64,000 nt of DNA from Pseudomonas sp. GL-B-19 (GTDB taxonomy: Bacteria > Pseudomonadota > Gammaproteobacteria > Pseudomonadales > Pseudomonadaceae): the NCBI RefSeq assembly GCF_019956415.1, contig NZ_JAHBDK010000028.1, forward strand, positions 17,433 through 81,432, written 5' to 3'. The notes beneath the pieces were generated by a model. That model was given only the letters and a program-made list of their open reading frames with translations, had not been told where the DNA came from and did not search any database. Made by a program: the position numbers and the translations under genes. Shown piece after piece: positions 8,154 through 18,896 of the stretch; positions within the stretch are counted from its first letter, which is position 1; every line of letters starts with the position of its first letter.

Positions 8154-8786
8154 TCAAGCCTGAACGCTAAGCCCGTACTCAGCCGACGCATCCTGCAACC
8201 ACAACCACCAGTAATCCGAGAAGCTGCGACGGATCAGCAGTTCCCAGGTGTCTTCAGCGGTATGACGGATCACCAGTTGCGACTTGGCGAACACCGTGCC
8301 AACCGCCTTGCCCACCGGGAAGCTGTTGGGGTGCACGTCGTAGCTGGTGGACTTCATCAGCACCTGACGCACTTTCGGGCCGCTGAGTTCGAGGATCTGC
8401 TGGCCGCCGCTGACGTTGGTGATTGCAATGTGCAAATCGCCCAGCGCTTTGCGCAGCTTTTGCTCGGCGGCGAATTCTTCACCGGTCGGCACGATCAGCA
8501 GCCATTCATCCGGCCCCATCCATTGCAGGCTGGTTTCGCCTTTGATGACGACGGTCAGCGCACCCGGCAATTCGATGCCGAGCGCTTTGTGCACACCGGC
8601 GGCAAATGCAGCATCGTGGCCATCGCCACGAATGGTCAGGTGGCCGAGGAGTTTTTTCTCACGCACGGTCACGCCGGCATTTTTGCGGCCCTTGCCCGCC
8701 AGGCTGGCGAGGTCGGCATGATGCAGCGACGACTCGGCCTTGGCCCCGGTGGTTGGGCGTTGTTGGTAAACATTGGCTGCGGTCAT
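8154..8786 (-). CDS. soxG: Sarcosine oxidase subunit gamma
   Basis: The 210-residue gamma subunit of heterotetrameric sarcosine oxidase. It has the SoxG/GcvT-like fold; recognisable segments include SSLHHADLASLAGKG near the N-terminus and MGPDEWLLIVP in the middle. The gamma subunit is structural. The start at ATG 8786 is supported by AGGAAAGG about 8 bases upstream. It follows soxA after a 150-bp gap containing REP sequences, and belongs to the glyA-soxB-soxD-soxA-soxG order. Confidence 0.92.
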   Translation of the reverse strand: MTAANVYQQRPTTGAKAESSLHHADLASLAGKGRKNAGVTVREKKLLGHLTIRGDGHDAAFAAGVHKALGIELPGALTVVIKGETSLQWMGPDEWLLIVPTGEEFAAEQKLRKALGDLHIAITNVSGGQQILELSGPKVRQVLMKSTSYDVHPNSFPVGKAVGTVFAKSQLVIRHTAEDTWELLIRRSFSDYWWLWLQDASAEYGLSVQA

Positions 8787-8835
8787 AAAGCACCTTTCCT
8801 GAATTCTGTTGGTTCTTGTGGTGGCTGCACTGCCG

Positions 8836-8902
8836 TCATCGCCAGCAGGGCTAGCTCCCACATTCAACCGCGTTCCCCTGTGGGAGCGAGCCTGCTCGCG
8901 AT
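8836..8902. repeat. REP pair (family A) between soxA and soxG
   Basis: Two REPs, at about 8836-8861 (degenerate, gccagcagggctagctccca) and 8879-8902 (gtgggagcgagcctgctcgc), occupy the gap between two subunit genes of the same enzyme. Confidence 0.7.
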
Positions 8903-8936
8903 ATCGGCGGCACAGTCACCACAGGGCCCGAGGTCG

Positions 8937-11900
8937 TTACACGTTCTGGCGATCACCCTTCGGATCGAAGAACACCGAAGAAACAATTTCCGCCTCGATC
9001 ACGCTGCCATCTGCCAGCGGTGCGAACACTCGCTCACCGATGCGCTTCAACCCGCCTTTCACCACGCCCATGGCAAACGAATAGCCGAGGGAGTTATGCA
9101 GGTAGCTGGAGGTAACGTGGCCGACCATGGTCATCGGGATCGCTTGCTTGGTGTTGAACACCAATTGCGCACCTTCCGGCAGCCACTTGGTCGGATCGAT
9201 CGGCTTCAGGCCCACCAGTTGCTTACGTTGATCACGCACGCAGTCTTCGCGGTTCATGCCACGCTGACCGATCCATGAAAAAGGTTTAGTGCGACCGACA
9301 CACCAGCCCATGTTCAAGTCGTCCGGTGTCATCGAGCTGTCAGTGTCCTGACCGACGATGATGAAGCCCTTCTCGGCCCGCAGGATGTGCATGGTCTCGG
9401 TGCCGTACGGCGTCAGGTTGTATTGCTTGCCGGCCTCGACGATTTTCTCGAGCACGCCCATGGCGTAGTCGGCTTGCACGTTGACTTCGTACGACAGTTC
9501 ACCGGTAAACGAAATCCGGAATACCCGTGCTGGCACACCGCCGACCAGACCTTCTTTCCAGGTCATGAACGGGAAGGCTTCGTTGCTCAGGTCGATGTCG
9601 GTGACGTGGCTGAGCAGCTTGCGGCTGTTCGGCCCGGACAGGGTCATGGTTGCCCAGTGATCCGTCACGGAAGTGAAGTACACCTTCAGGTCCGGCCATT
9701 CGGTCTGGTGGTAGATTTCCAGCCATTGCAGCACGCGTGCAGCGCCGCCCGTGGTGGTGGTCATCACGAAATGGTTGTCGGCGAGGCAGGCAGTTACGCC
9801 GTCGTCGAAGACCATGCCGTCTTCTTTACACATCAGGCCGTAGCGCGCCTTGCCCACATCGAGCTTGGTCCAGGCGTTGGTGTAGATGCGATTGAGGAAC
9901 TCACGGCAATCCGGGCCCTGGATATCGATCTTGCCCAAGGTCGACGCATCCAGCAGGCCGACGCTGTCGCGCACGGCTTTGCATTCGCGTTTCACGGCGG
10001 CATGAATGTCTTCACCGGTTTTCGGGAAGTACCACGGACGTTTCCACTGACCGACGTCTTCAAACTCGGCACCGTTTTTCACGTGCCAGTGATGCAGTGC
10101 AGTGTGACGCACCGGCTCGAAGATGTGCCCACAGTGACGACCGGCCACAGCGCCGAAGGTGACCGGCGTGTAGTTCGGGCGGAACATGGTGGTGCCCATC
10201 TGCGGGATGGTCACGTTCAGCGAACGGGCGGCGATGGCCAGGCCGTTGACGTTGCCGAGCTTGCCCTGGTCCGTACCGAAACCCAGTGCGGTGTAGCGTT
10301 TGACGTGCTCGACCGACTCGAAGCCTTCGCGGGTCGCCAGTTCGATGGCGGCGGCGGTGACATCGTTTTGCAGGTCGACGAACTGCTTCGGCGCCCGTGC
10401 GGTAGCTTTTTCGTGTGGCACCTGGAACAGCGCCAACGTTGGCTCTTCCAGACGGCTCAAGGCTTTTGGCAGTACGCCTTCGACTGTTTGGAAACCGGCT
10501 TCGGCAGCGGCGCGAGCGCCCCCTTCAAAACCATCGGCGAGGGAATCGCCGAGGCCATAGACGCCGTTGATGCCACCGACGCACACGCGTTTTTGCGGCG
10601 CTTCGCCCGGTACGAAACCGAGGATGTCTTCACGCCAGATCGGCTTGCCGCCCAGGTGCGAAGCCAGGTGAACCACCGGGCTGTAACCACCGGAGCTGGC
10701 AACCAGATCGCATTCGAGCCATTCACCAGGGCTGGTCACGGCGTGTGCTTTTACATCGATCGCGGCGACGCGAGCAGCGGTCACGTGCTTGCTGCCACGG
10801 GCCTCGATCACGGCGCTGCCGGTCAGAATGCGAATGCCTTTGGCACGTGCTTCTTCAACCAGGGCACCACGCGGATTGCTGCGGGCGTCGGCGATGGCCA
10901 CCACTTGCAGGCTGGCGTCGAGCCAGTCCAGCGCCACGCGATAGGCGTGATCGTTGTTGGTCGACAGCACCAGTTTTTTGCCCGGTGCCACGCCATAACG
11001 ACGCACGTAAGTCGACACAGCGCCGGCGAGCATGTTGCCCGGCACGTCGTTGTTGCCGTAAACCAGCGGACGCTCGTGAGCGCCGGTCGCGAGAACAACA
11101 CGCTTGGCGCGAACACGGTGGATGCGCTGACGCACCTGGCCAATTGGCGCGCGGTCGCCGAGGTGATCGGTCAGGCGCTCGTGAATGGTCAGGAAGTTAT
11201 GGTCGTGGTAGCCGTTGACCGTGGCGCGCGGCAACAGCAGCACGTCCGGGGTGTCTTTGAGCTCGGCGATGACGCTGGCGATCCATTCGGCAGCAGGCTT
11301 GCCGTCGAGGCTTTCGCGGGAGTCGAGCAGGCTGCCGCCGAACTCTTCCTGTTCATCAGCGAGGATCACACGGGCACCGCTGCGCGCAGCGGCCAGTGCA
11401 GCGGCCAGGCCAGCAGGGCCAGCGCCAACGATCAGCACATCGCAGTGCTGGTTCATGTAGTCGTAAGTGTCCGGATCGTTCTCGGTCGGCGAGCGGCCAA
11501 GACCGGCGGCTTTACGAATGTACTTCTCGTAAGTCATCCAGAACGATTGCGGGTACATGAAGGTTTTGTAGTAGAAGCCCGGCGGCATCAGCTTGCCGCC
11601 GACCTTGCCGAGAATCCCCATCATGTCGTTGTTCACGCTTGGCCAGCCGTTGGTGCTGGTGGCGACCAGGCCTTGGTACAGCGCTTGTTGCGTGGCGCGT
11701 ACGTTCGGAATCTGTGTGGCTTCTGTCGCGCCGATTTGCAGCACGGCGTTCGGCTCTTCGGCGCCAGCAGCGAAGATGCCGCGCGGACGGGAATACTTGA
11801 AGCTGCGACCGATGATGTCGACGCCGTTGGCCAGTAGGGCAGCGGCCAGCGAGTCGCCTTCAAAGCCTTTGTAGCTCTGGCCGTTGAAGGTGAAGTTCAG

Positions 11901-11954
11901 CACTTTGTTGCGGTCGATCCGACCACCGTTGGACAGGCGATTGATCTGGCTCAT
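8937..11954 (-). CDS. soxA: Sarcosine oxidase subunit alpha
   Basis: The 1005-residue alpha subunit. The N-terminal 2Fe-2S-ferredoxin-like fold (about 15-110) is followed by an NAD-binding flavoprotein domain with DVLIVGAGPAGLAAALA near residue 172 and TGAHERPLVYGNNDVPG, and a C-terminal GcvT/aminomethyltransferase-like THF-binding domain (about the last 380 residues, including GRTKPFSWIGQRGM). The enzyme demethylates sarcosine to glycine, making H2O2 and 5,10-methylene-THF or formaldehyde. Its start overlaps the soxD stop by 4 bp. Length and domain order match the full heterotetrameric alpha subunit. Confidence 0.96.
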   Translation of the reverse strand: MSQINRLSNGGRIDRNKVLNFTFNGQSYKGFEGDSLAAALLANGVDIIGRSFKYSRPRGIFAAGAEEPNAVLQIGATEATQIPNVRATQQALYQGLVATSTNGWPSVNNDMMGILGKVGGKLMPPGFYYKTFMYPQSFWMTYEKYIRKAAGLGRSPTENDPDTYDYMNQHCDVLIVGAGPAGLAAALAAARSGARVILADEQEEFGGSLLDSRESLDGKPAAEWIASVIAELKDTPDVLLLPRATVNGYHDHNFLTIHERLTDHLGDRAPIGQVRQRIHRVRAKRVVLATGAHERPLVYGNNDVPGNMLAGAVSTYVRRYGVAPGKKLVLSTNNDHAYRVALDWLDASLQVVAIADARSNPRGALVEEARAKGIRILTGSAVIEARGSKHVTAARVAAIDVKAHAVTSPGEWLECDLVASSGGYSPVVHLASHLGGKPIWREDILGFVPGEAPQKRVCVGGINGVYGLGDSLADGFEGGARAAAEAGFQTVEGVLPKALSRLEEPTLALFQVPHEKATARAPKQFVDLQNDVTAAAIELATREGFESVEHVKRYTALGFGTDQGKLGNVNGLAIAARSLNVTIPQMGTTMFRPNYTPVTFGAVAGRHCGHIFEPVRHTALHHWHVKNGAEFEDVGQWKRPWYFPKTGEDIHAAVKRECKAVRDSVGLLDASTLGKIDIQGPDCREFLNRIYTNAWTKLDVGKARYGLMCKEDGMVFDDGVTACLADNHFVMTTTTGGAARVLQWLEIYHQTEWPDLKVYFTSVTDHWATMTLSGPNSRKLLSHVTDIDLSNEAFPFMTWKEGLVGGVPARVFRISFTGELSYEVNVQADYAMGVLEKIVEAGKQYNLTPYGTETMHILRAEKGFIIVGQDTDSSMTPDDLNMGWCVGRTKPFSWIGQRGMNREDCVRDQRKQLVGLKPIDPTKWLPEGAQLVFNTKQAIPMTMVGHVTSSYLHNSLGYSFAMGVVKGGLKRIGERVFAPLADGSVIEAEIVSSVFFDPKGDRQNV

Positions 11955-12280
11955 ACCTTCGCTCCCAGAGCCTGCGCGGCCGCTTTCGGACTTTCAGTCT
12001 TGTCGGTGAACTGCGGCTTGGTGCCGATCTTGTAGGTTTCGAGAATCTCGTAAGTCACGGTGTCGCGGGTGACGTTGAAGTACTGACGGCAACCGGCGAC
12101 GTGATCCCAAAGCTCGTGGTGCAGGCCGCGAGGGTTATCGCGGAAGAACATGTAGTCGCCCCACTCCTCGTCGGTGCAAGTGGTCGGATCCAGTGGACGC
12201 GGGATGTGCGCCTGGCCGGATGCATGGAATTCCTCTTCGGAGCGCAGTTCGCCGCAGTGAGGACAGAAGATATGCAACAT
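11951..12280 (-). CDS. soxD: Sarcosine oxidase subunit delta
   Basis: The 109-residue zinc-binding delta subunit. The N-terminus MLHIFCPHCGELRSEEEF carries the paired Cys/His zinc ligands, and the family block RDNPRGLHHELWDHVAGCR follows. It is a structural subunit of heterotetrameric sarcosine oxidase. Its stop overlaps the soxA start and it lies 14 bp after soxB, so translation of B, D and A is tightly linked. Confidence 0.95.
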   Translation of the reverse strand: MLHIFCPHCGELRSEEEFHASGQAHIPRPLDPTTCTDEEWGDYMFFRDNPRGLHHELWDHVAGCRQYFNVTRDTVTYEILETYKIGTKPQFTDKTESPKAAAQALGAKV

Positions 12281-12294
12281 GGGGATTTCTCCTG

Positions 12295-13551
12295 TTAGTG
12301 GGCAACCGCAGCAGCGCCGTGTTCATCGATCAACGCACCGTTGTGGAAACGGTCGATGGAGAAAGGTGCGGCCAATGGGTGCATTTCACCCTTGGCCAGG
12401 CTTGCGGCAAATACGTTGCCCGAGCCAGGTGTCGCCTTGAAGCCGCCGGTGCCCCAACCGCAGTTGAAGAACATGTTCGGCACCGGGGTTTTCGAAATGA
12501 TCGGGCACGCATCCGGGGTGGTGTCGACGATGCCGCCCCACTGCCGGTTCATGCGTACGCGGGACAGCACCGGGAACATCTCGACGATGGCCTGGATGGT
12601 GTGCTCGATCACCGGGTACGAACCACGCTGGCCGTAGCCGTTGTAGCCGTCGATACCGGCGCCGATCACCAGGTCGCCCTTGTCGGACTGGCTGATGTAG
12701 CCGTGCACGGCGTTGGACATGATCACGCTGTCGATAATCGGCTTGATCGGCTCGGACACCAGCGCTTGCAGCGGGTGGGATTCGATCGGCAGGCGGAAAC
12801 CGGCGAGTTTGGCCATGTGCCCGGAGTTACCGGCGGTCACTACACCGACGCGCTTGGCGCCGATGAAGCCCTTGTTGGTTTCAACGCCGATGCACACACC
12901 GTTTTCCTTGCGGAAGCCGATCACTTCGGTCTGTTGAATCAGGTCCACACCCAATGCGTCAGCGGCACGGGCAAAGCCCCAGGCCACGGCATCGTGACGG
13001 GCCACGCCGCCGCGACGCTGGACGGTGGCGCCCATCACCGGGTAGCGAGTGTTTTTCGAGCAGTCGAGGTACGGAATCTCGTCGGCCACTTGCTTGGCAT
13101 CGAGCAGTTCGCCGTCCACGCCGTTGAGGCGGTTGGCGCTGACCCGACGCTCGGAATCACGAATGTCCTGCAGGGTGTGGCACAGGTTGTAAACGCCGCG
13201 CTGGGAAAACATCACGTTGTAGTTCAGGTCCTGGGACAGACCTTCCCACAGTTTCATCGCGTGTTCGTACAGGTGCGCCGACTCGTCCCACAGGTAGTTG
13301 GAGCGAACGATGGTGGTGTTGCGCGCGGTGTTACCGCCGCCCAGCCAGCCTTTTTCGACCACAGCCACGTTGGTGATGCCGTGTTCCTTGGCCAGGTAGT
13401 AGGCGGTCGCCAGACCATGCCCGCCACCGCCGACGATGACCACGTCATAGACCTTTTTAGGGGTCGGCGTGCGCCACATTTTCTGCCAGTTTTCGTGATG
13501 GCTGAGGGAGTGTTTGAAGAGGCCGAAGCCCGAGTAGCGTTGCATAGTCAT
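12295..13551 (-). CDS. soxB: Sarcosine oxidase subunit beta
   Basis: The 418-residue beta subunit, a DAO-family flavoprotein. The dinucleotide-binding motif is [18 protein letters not shown] (about 38-55). The [11 protein letters not shown] region is where beta subunits bind flavin covalently, and the C-terminal [14 protein letters not shown] segment closes the FAD site. It contains the sarcosine-oxidising site. ATG 13551 or 13545 (MQRYSGFG) could be used. It lies 17 bp after glyA. Confidence 0.96.
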   Translation of the reverse strand: MTMQRYSGFGLFKHSLSHHENWQKMWRTPTPKKVYDVVIVGGGGHGLATAYYLAKEHGITNVAVVEKGWLGGGNTARNTTIVRSNYLWDESAHLYEHAMKLWEGLSQDLNYNVMFSQRGVYNLCHTLQDIRDSERRVSANRLNGVDGELLDAKQVADEIPYLDCSKNTRYPVMGATVQRRGGVARHDAVAWGFARAADALGVDLIQQTEVIGFRKENGVCIGVETNKGFIGAKRVGVVTAGNSGHMAKLAGFRLPIESHPLQALVSEPIKPIIDSVIMSNAVHGYISQSDKGDLVIGAGIDGYNGYGQRGSYPVIEHTIQAIVEMFPVLSRVRMNRQWGGIVDTTPDACPIISKTPVPNMFFNCGWGTGGFKATPGSGNVFAASLAKGEMHPLAAPFSIDRFHNGALIDEHGAAAVAH

Positions 13552-13568
13552 TTACTCCAAAACCGCGC

Positions 13569-14822
<1,254 letters not shown>

Positions 14823-15010
14823 CGCGTCTCTCCCAGCGGCGGTGGTGCGCCATTCGTCTCGGTGAGGCATGTGCCTTTCGGCTGTGCCCTTTGAATGCGA
14901 TGGTATGACCGGCGCAGGCAGGTCAAATGCCTATGGACGCCACGCAAAGGTGCGTTTACGACATGGCGGAAAATGGCAGGCTCAACACAACCTTCGATTC
15001 AGCACAGATC

Positions 15011-15114
15011 CCTGTAGGAGCTGGCTTGCCAGCGATGGGGCAGCACATCCGGCATTGATATCGGCAGACCCACCGCAATCGCTGGCAAGCCAGCTCCTAC
15101 AGGGTTATGCGATG
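15011..15114. repeat. REPIN-like inverted REP pair between glyA and the TraX-like gene
   Basis: Two family A REPs in inverted orientation (15011-15036 and 15078-15114), with near-identical hairpin cores (gagctggcttgccagcg). The pair abuts the end of the TraX-like gene. The remaining 14823-15010 is the glyA leader and presumably holds its regulated promoter; I could not define an operator. Confidence 0.8.
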
Positions 15115-15815
15115 GCCTGTCGTAATGCGAGCAACAGCAGGAAATGCGCGGGATAGAGGGCATAGGCCCAACGCCGCATTGGCGGTGGGTGGACGCCTTT
15201 GGCATGTCGCAATAGCAACATTCCAAGCAATGGCGCGATCAGACAAGCGACGATGCCGGGAACGGCAGCACTGTTGCCCAGCTTCGCGGCGTAATACAGC
15301 ACGTGCCATTCATTGGCCGCCAAGCAGATCACACCCGGCAACAGGCTGAAGTACCAGGGCCGATTGATCACCAGCAACATCGCCAACGGCAACAGCACCC
15401 CGAAGAAACCAAACATCACATGTTCCGAGAACACCGCCGCCAGAGCCAGAGCGCCGACCGCCAGCAGTCGCGATGGCAGTGTCGGGTGTTGCCAGCCACG
15501 CGTAACCAACAGACCGAGCGCCAGCGTGGGCATCACATTCAAGGTGGCGGGATCAGGAATGTACAGCCTGTAAGGGATCTCGCTGATAGCACTGAACAGC
15601 AGCAACCAGCCCAAATACCGCCATTGATGCTTAACTTCCTGTGCACGGAAAACATTCACCGCCATTGCCAGACAAAACCACGGAAAGGCCAGTCGTCCCG
15701 GGACATACAGCAGATCGACGGAATAACCGACATATCGCAGGTGATCGAGCACCATGCTCAATAGCGCCAGCCACTTGAGCAGATCCAGTGCCCCATCCCG
15801 TTGAGTCATGTGCAT
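15105..15815 (-). CDS. TraX family integral membrane protein
   Basis: A 236-residue protein with about eight hydrophobic helices. The TraX family signature opens the protein (RDGALDLLKWLALLSMVLDH, about 5-24), followed by GRLAFPWFCLAMA. TraX proteins are named after F-pilin N-acetylase, but most chromosomal copies in pseudomonads have no conjugation genes nearby, as here. It is probably a membrane acyltransferase of unknown substrate. ATG 15815 (MHMTQRDG) is chosen; ATG 15809 is equally possible. It is divergent from ltaE. Confidence 0.8.
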   Translation of the reverse strand: MHMTQRDGALDLLKWLALLSMVLDHLRYVGYSVDLLYVPGRLAFPWFCLAMAVNVFRAQEVKHQWRYLGWLLLFSAISEIPYRLYIPDPATLNVMPTLALGLLVTRGWQHPTLPSRLLAVGALALAAVFSEHVMFGFFGVLLPLAMLLVINRPWYFSLLPGVICLAANEWHVLYYAAKLGNSAAVPGIVACLIAPLLGMLLLRHAKGVHPPPMRRWAYALYPAHFLLLLALRQAIA

Positions 15816-15948
15816 AATTGCCCGTCGTCTTTGTGTTTTTCTGTCAGACGCATCGCGTGTGCTCCCCGGATGATCTTCGGTAAAGTGCGCACCATCATTG
15901 ACCACGAGTCGCTTCACCATAAGCGTCTCGACCACGGAAAGCAGGGCC

Positions 15949-16989
15949 ATGACCGATAAGAGCCAACAATTCGCCAGCGACAACTATTCCGGTATCTGCC
16001 CTGAAGCCTGGGCGGCGATGGAACAGGCCAACCACGGCCACCAGCGCGCTTACGGCGACGACGAATGGACCGCTCGCGCGTCCGACGACTTCCGCAAACT
16101 GTTCGAAACCGACTGCGAAGTGTTCTTCGCCTTCAACGGCACCGCTGCCAACTCGTTGGCCCTGTCGTCGCTGTGCCAGAGTTACCACAGCGTGATCTGC
16201 TCGGAAACCGCCCACGTCGAAACCGACGAATGCGGCGCACCGGAATTCTTCTCGAACGGCTCCAAACTGCTGATCGCCCGCACTGAAAACGGCAAGCTGA
16301 CCCCGGAATCGATCCGCGAAGTCGCCCTCAAGCGCCAGGACATCCACTACCCGAAACCGCGCGTCGTGACCCTGACCCAGGCGACCGAAGTCGGCAGCGT
16401 CTACACCCCGGAAGAAATCCGCGCCATCAGCGCCACCTGCAAAGAGCTGGGCCTGAACCTGCACATGGACGGCGCGCGGTTCTCCAATGCGTGCGCGTTC
16501 CTCGGTTGCTCCCCGGCAGACCTGACCTGGAAGGCCGGTGTTGACGTGCTGTGCTTCGGTGGTACCAAAAACGGCATGGCAGTCGGTGAGGCAATTTTGT
16601 TCTTCAACCAAAAACTGGCTGAAGACTTCGACTATCGCTGCAAGCAGGCCGGGCAGCTGGCATCCAAGATGCGCTTCCTCTCGGCGCCGTGGGTCGGGAT
16701 TCTGGAAAACGACGCCTGGCTCAAATACGCCCACCACGCCAACCACTGCGCGCAGTTGCTGGCCGAACTGGTCAGCGACATTCCCGGCGTGGAATTGATG
16801 TTCCCGGTGCAGGCCAACGGCGTATTCCTGCAACTCTCGGAACCGGCCATCGCCGCACTGACCGCCAAGGGCTGGCGCTTCTACACCTTCATCGGCAACG
16901 GCGGCGCACGCTTCATGTGCTCGTGGGACACCGAAGAAGAGCGCGTACGGGAGTTGGCCGCAGACATTCGCGAAGTCATGTCCCGCTGA
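15949..16989 (+). CDS. ltaE: Low-specificity L-threonine aldolase
   Basis: A 346-residue PLP fold-type I aldolase that cleaves L-threonine or allo-threonine to glycine and acetaldehyde. The PLP lysine is K207 in CFGGTKNGMAVGE; HMDGARFSNA carries the PLP-ring aspartate, and FAFNGTAANSLAL binds the phosphate. ATG 15949 follows a GGAAAG ribosome site. In P. aeruginosa a threonine aldolase gene also lies between gbcAB and the sox operon; the common link is glycine metabolism. Confidence 0.94.
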   Translation: MTDKSQQFASDNYSGICPEAWAAMEQANHGHQRAYGDDEWTARASDDFRKLFETDCEVFFAFNGTAANSLALSSLCQSYHSVICSETAHVETDECGAPEFFSNGSKLLIARTENGKLTPESIREVALKRQDIHYPKPRVVTLTQATEVGSVYTPEEIRAISATCKELGLNLHMDGARFSNACAFLGCSPADLTWKAGVDVLCFGGTKNGMAVGEAILFFNQKLAEDFDYRCKQAGQLASKMRFLSAPWVGILENDAWLKYAHHANHCAQLLAELVSDIPGVELMFPVQANGVFLQLSEPAIAALTAKGWRFYTFIGNGGARFMCSWDTEEERVRELAADIREVMSR

Positions 16990-16999
16990 CGTTACGCAT

Positions 17000-17136
17000 G
17001 ATCGTTCCCACGCTCCGCGTGGGAATGCCTCTCGGGACGCTCCGCGTTCCTGTATCACGACCGGTGCAAAGTCGGACATCGTTGCGACGCGGAGCGTCAA
17101 GGGCTGCATTCCCACGCGGAGCGTGGGAACGATCAC
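17000..17136. repeat. Inverted REP pair (family B) upstream of the transposase
   Basis: A mirror-like element: gatcgttcccacgctccgcg at 17000 and its reverse complement ending at 17136, with internal copies of the cgctccgcg core (gggacgctccgcgttcc and gacgcggagcgtc). It lies 100 bp before the RAYT gene and shares its core with the elements at 17788, 5748 and 59527. Confidence 0.88.
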
Positions 17137-17238
17137 TGGTAGCGCGTCGTAATTTCCCACTGGTTGCACAGCATCCTCCTCTAGCACAGCCACACAACCA
17201 CGCTCACCCTAGCCATTCCCTCGCAAAGGAATGCACCC

Positions 17239-17772
17239 ATGGGCCGAAGCCGCTACACCATCACTGAACCCGACAAACCACATTTCCTGACCTGCACGAT
17301 CATGGAATGGTTGCCGCTGTTCATCCGTCCGTACATCGTCGACCACCTACTCAATTGCTGGCGTTATCAGCAGTCCCATAAAGATCTGAAGCTGTATGGC
17401 TATGTCATTCTGGAGAACCATCTGCACTTTGTCGCAGAGGCTCCAGACCTCAACAAATGCCTCAGCCAGTTCAAATCATTCACCGCCCGGCAAATCATCG
17501 ATGACCTGCAGAACAAAGGTGCCGAGCGCGCATTGCAGCGCCTGCGCTTTAGTAAACGCGCGCACAAGCAAGACCGGGTTTACCAACTGTGGCAGGAAGG
17601 CTCACACGCAGAAATGGTGTACAGCGAAACGGTGATGCGCCAGAAGCTGGATTACATCCACTACAACCCGGTGAAGCGTGGGTATGTAGATTTGCCAGAA
17701 CACTGGCGATATTCAAGCGCCCGAGACTACGCAGGGAAAGAGGGCCTGATAGCAATTAAACGGTGGTACTGA
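17239..17772 (+). CDS. REP-associated tyrosine transposase (RAYT)
   Basis: A 177-residue Y1_Tnp (IS200/IS605-related) protein. The metal-binding HUH motif is HLHF (H61 and H63), and the catalytic tyrosine lies in the conserved block LDYIHYNPVKRGYV (Y139 or Y142). RAYTs are single-copy, domesticated nucleases that cut and join REP hairpins and are thought to generate and spread REPs and REPINs. Its neighbours support this: family B REPs flank it on both sides. It begins with ATG 17239 following AAAGGAATG. Confidence 0.93.
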   Translation: MGRSRYTITEPDKPHFLTCTIMEWLPLFIRPYIVDHLLNCWRYQQSHKDLKLYGYVILENHLHFVAEAPDLNKCLSQFKSFTARQIIDDLQNKGAERALQRLRFSKRAHKQDRVYQLWQEGSHAEMVYSETVMRQKLDYIHYNPVKRGYVDLPEHWRYSSARDYAGKEGLIAIKRWY

Positions 17773-17787
17773 GACGGCGATCGCGGT

Positions 17788-17819
17788 GATCGTTCCCACG
17801 CTCCGCGTGGGAACGATCA
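17788..17819. repeat. REP (family B) downstream of the transposase
   Basis: A single almost perfectly palindromic element, gatcgttcccacgc ... gcgtgggaacgatc, 16 bp after the RAYT stop. With the pair at 17000 it brackets the gene. Confidence 0.88.
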
Positions 17820-17901
17820 ATAGCTGCGCCCTGCTGACCTGGTCTACATTGTCTGCGAGCGGTTTTGATCCGCTCTCATAACAATAATCAGGAGCGCACG
17901 C

Positions 17902-18726
17902 ATGTCATTGAAAGGCAAAACCCTGTTCATCACCGGCGCCAGTCGCGGGATTGGCCGTGAGATCGCGCTGCGCGCGGCGCGTGACGGGGCCAACATTGTG
18001 ATTGCGGCCAAAAGCGCCGAGCCACACCCCAAGTTGCCGGGCACGATTTTCAGTGTGGCGCAGGAAGTCGAAGCGGCGGGTGGCCAGGCGTTGGCCTTGC
18101 AAGTGGATGTGCGTGACGAAGACGCGGTGCGAAAAGCGCTGGCCCAGGCCAACGAACATTTCGGCGGCATCGATGCGCTGATCAACAATGCCGGCGCCAT
18201 CAAGTTGACCGGGGTTCAACACATCGAGCTCAAGCGTTTCGACCTGATGCACCAGATCAATACCCGCGCCGTATTGCTGTGCAGCCAGGCCGCCCTGCCC
18301 TATCTGAAAAAAACCGGCGGGCACATTCTCAACCTGTCGCCGCCGTTGAATCTGGCGACCAAGTGGTTCGCGCAATACAGCCCCTACACCGTGACCAAAT
18401 ACGGCATGAGCATGCTGACGCTGGGCATGAGCGAGGAATTCAAAAATTACGGCATCAGCGTCAATTCGCTGTGGCCACAGACCATGATCGCCACCGCCGC
18501 CATTGAGTTTCAACTCGGCTCGCGGGAATCCTTCAAGCATGCGCGCACGCCGGTGATCATGGCGGATGCCGCCCACGTCATTCTGGACAGCAGCGGGCGC
18601 AGCATCACCGGGCGATTGCTGATTGATGAGGAAATCTTGAGAGAACACGGGGTAACGGAATTTGAGCACTATCGGTTCGCGCCTGATTCAACCGAGACGC
18701 TGATGCCGGATCTGTTTATCGACTGA
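17902..18726 (+). CDS. Short-chain dehydrogenase/reductase (HSDL2-like)
   Basis: A 274-residue classical SDR. It has the TGASRGIG cofactor motif (11-18), the NNAG motif (INNAGAIK, near 95), and the catalytic YxxxK as YTVTK (near residue 166) preceded by the NLSPPL serine. The SPPLN and WPQTMIATAA segments are typical of the hydroxysteroid-dehydrogenase-like 2 group. Substrate is unknown; a 2-enoyl or hydroxyacyl compound is possible. AGGAG precedes ATG 17902. It is monocistronic. Confidence 0.85.
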   Translation: MSLKGKTLFITGASRGIGREIALRAARDGANIVIAAKSAEPHPKLPGTIFSVAQEVEAAGGQALALQVDVRDEDAVRKALAQANEHFGGIDALINNAGAIKLTGVQHIELKRFDLMHQINTRAVLLCSQAALPYLKKTGGHILNLSPPLNLATKWFAQYSPYTVTKYGMSMLTLGMSEEFKNYGISVNSLWPQTMIATAAIEFQLGSRESFKHARTPVIMADAAHVILDSSGRSITGRLLIDEEILREHGVTEFEHYRFAPDSTETLMPDLFID

Positions 18727-18896
18727 CGCTGTCCCCGCGAAGACGTCGATCCTGTCCTACGGACGGGGTCGGCGCAGATGTTCTCAAATTGTTTCAATCG
18801 CTGCTTTTCAGAAACGGACTACTCCAGAGACTACATAAACCCGGGAAGTCCTCGTCCTAGACTGCCGAATCCTATTTCAAACAAGGAATGGCAGCG

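Noticed and set aside
14823..14890. Glycine riboswitch ahead of glyA
   Set aside because: A gggagaga motif is present, but the paired aptamer core and other conserved segments could not be found.
15105..15815. Conjugation locus suggested by the TraX-like gene
   Set aside because: No tra, mob or relaxase gene is nearby; chromosomal TraX-like proteins are common in Pseudomonas.
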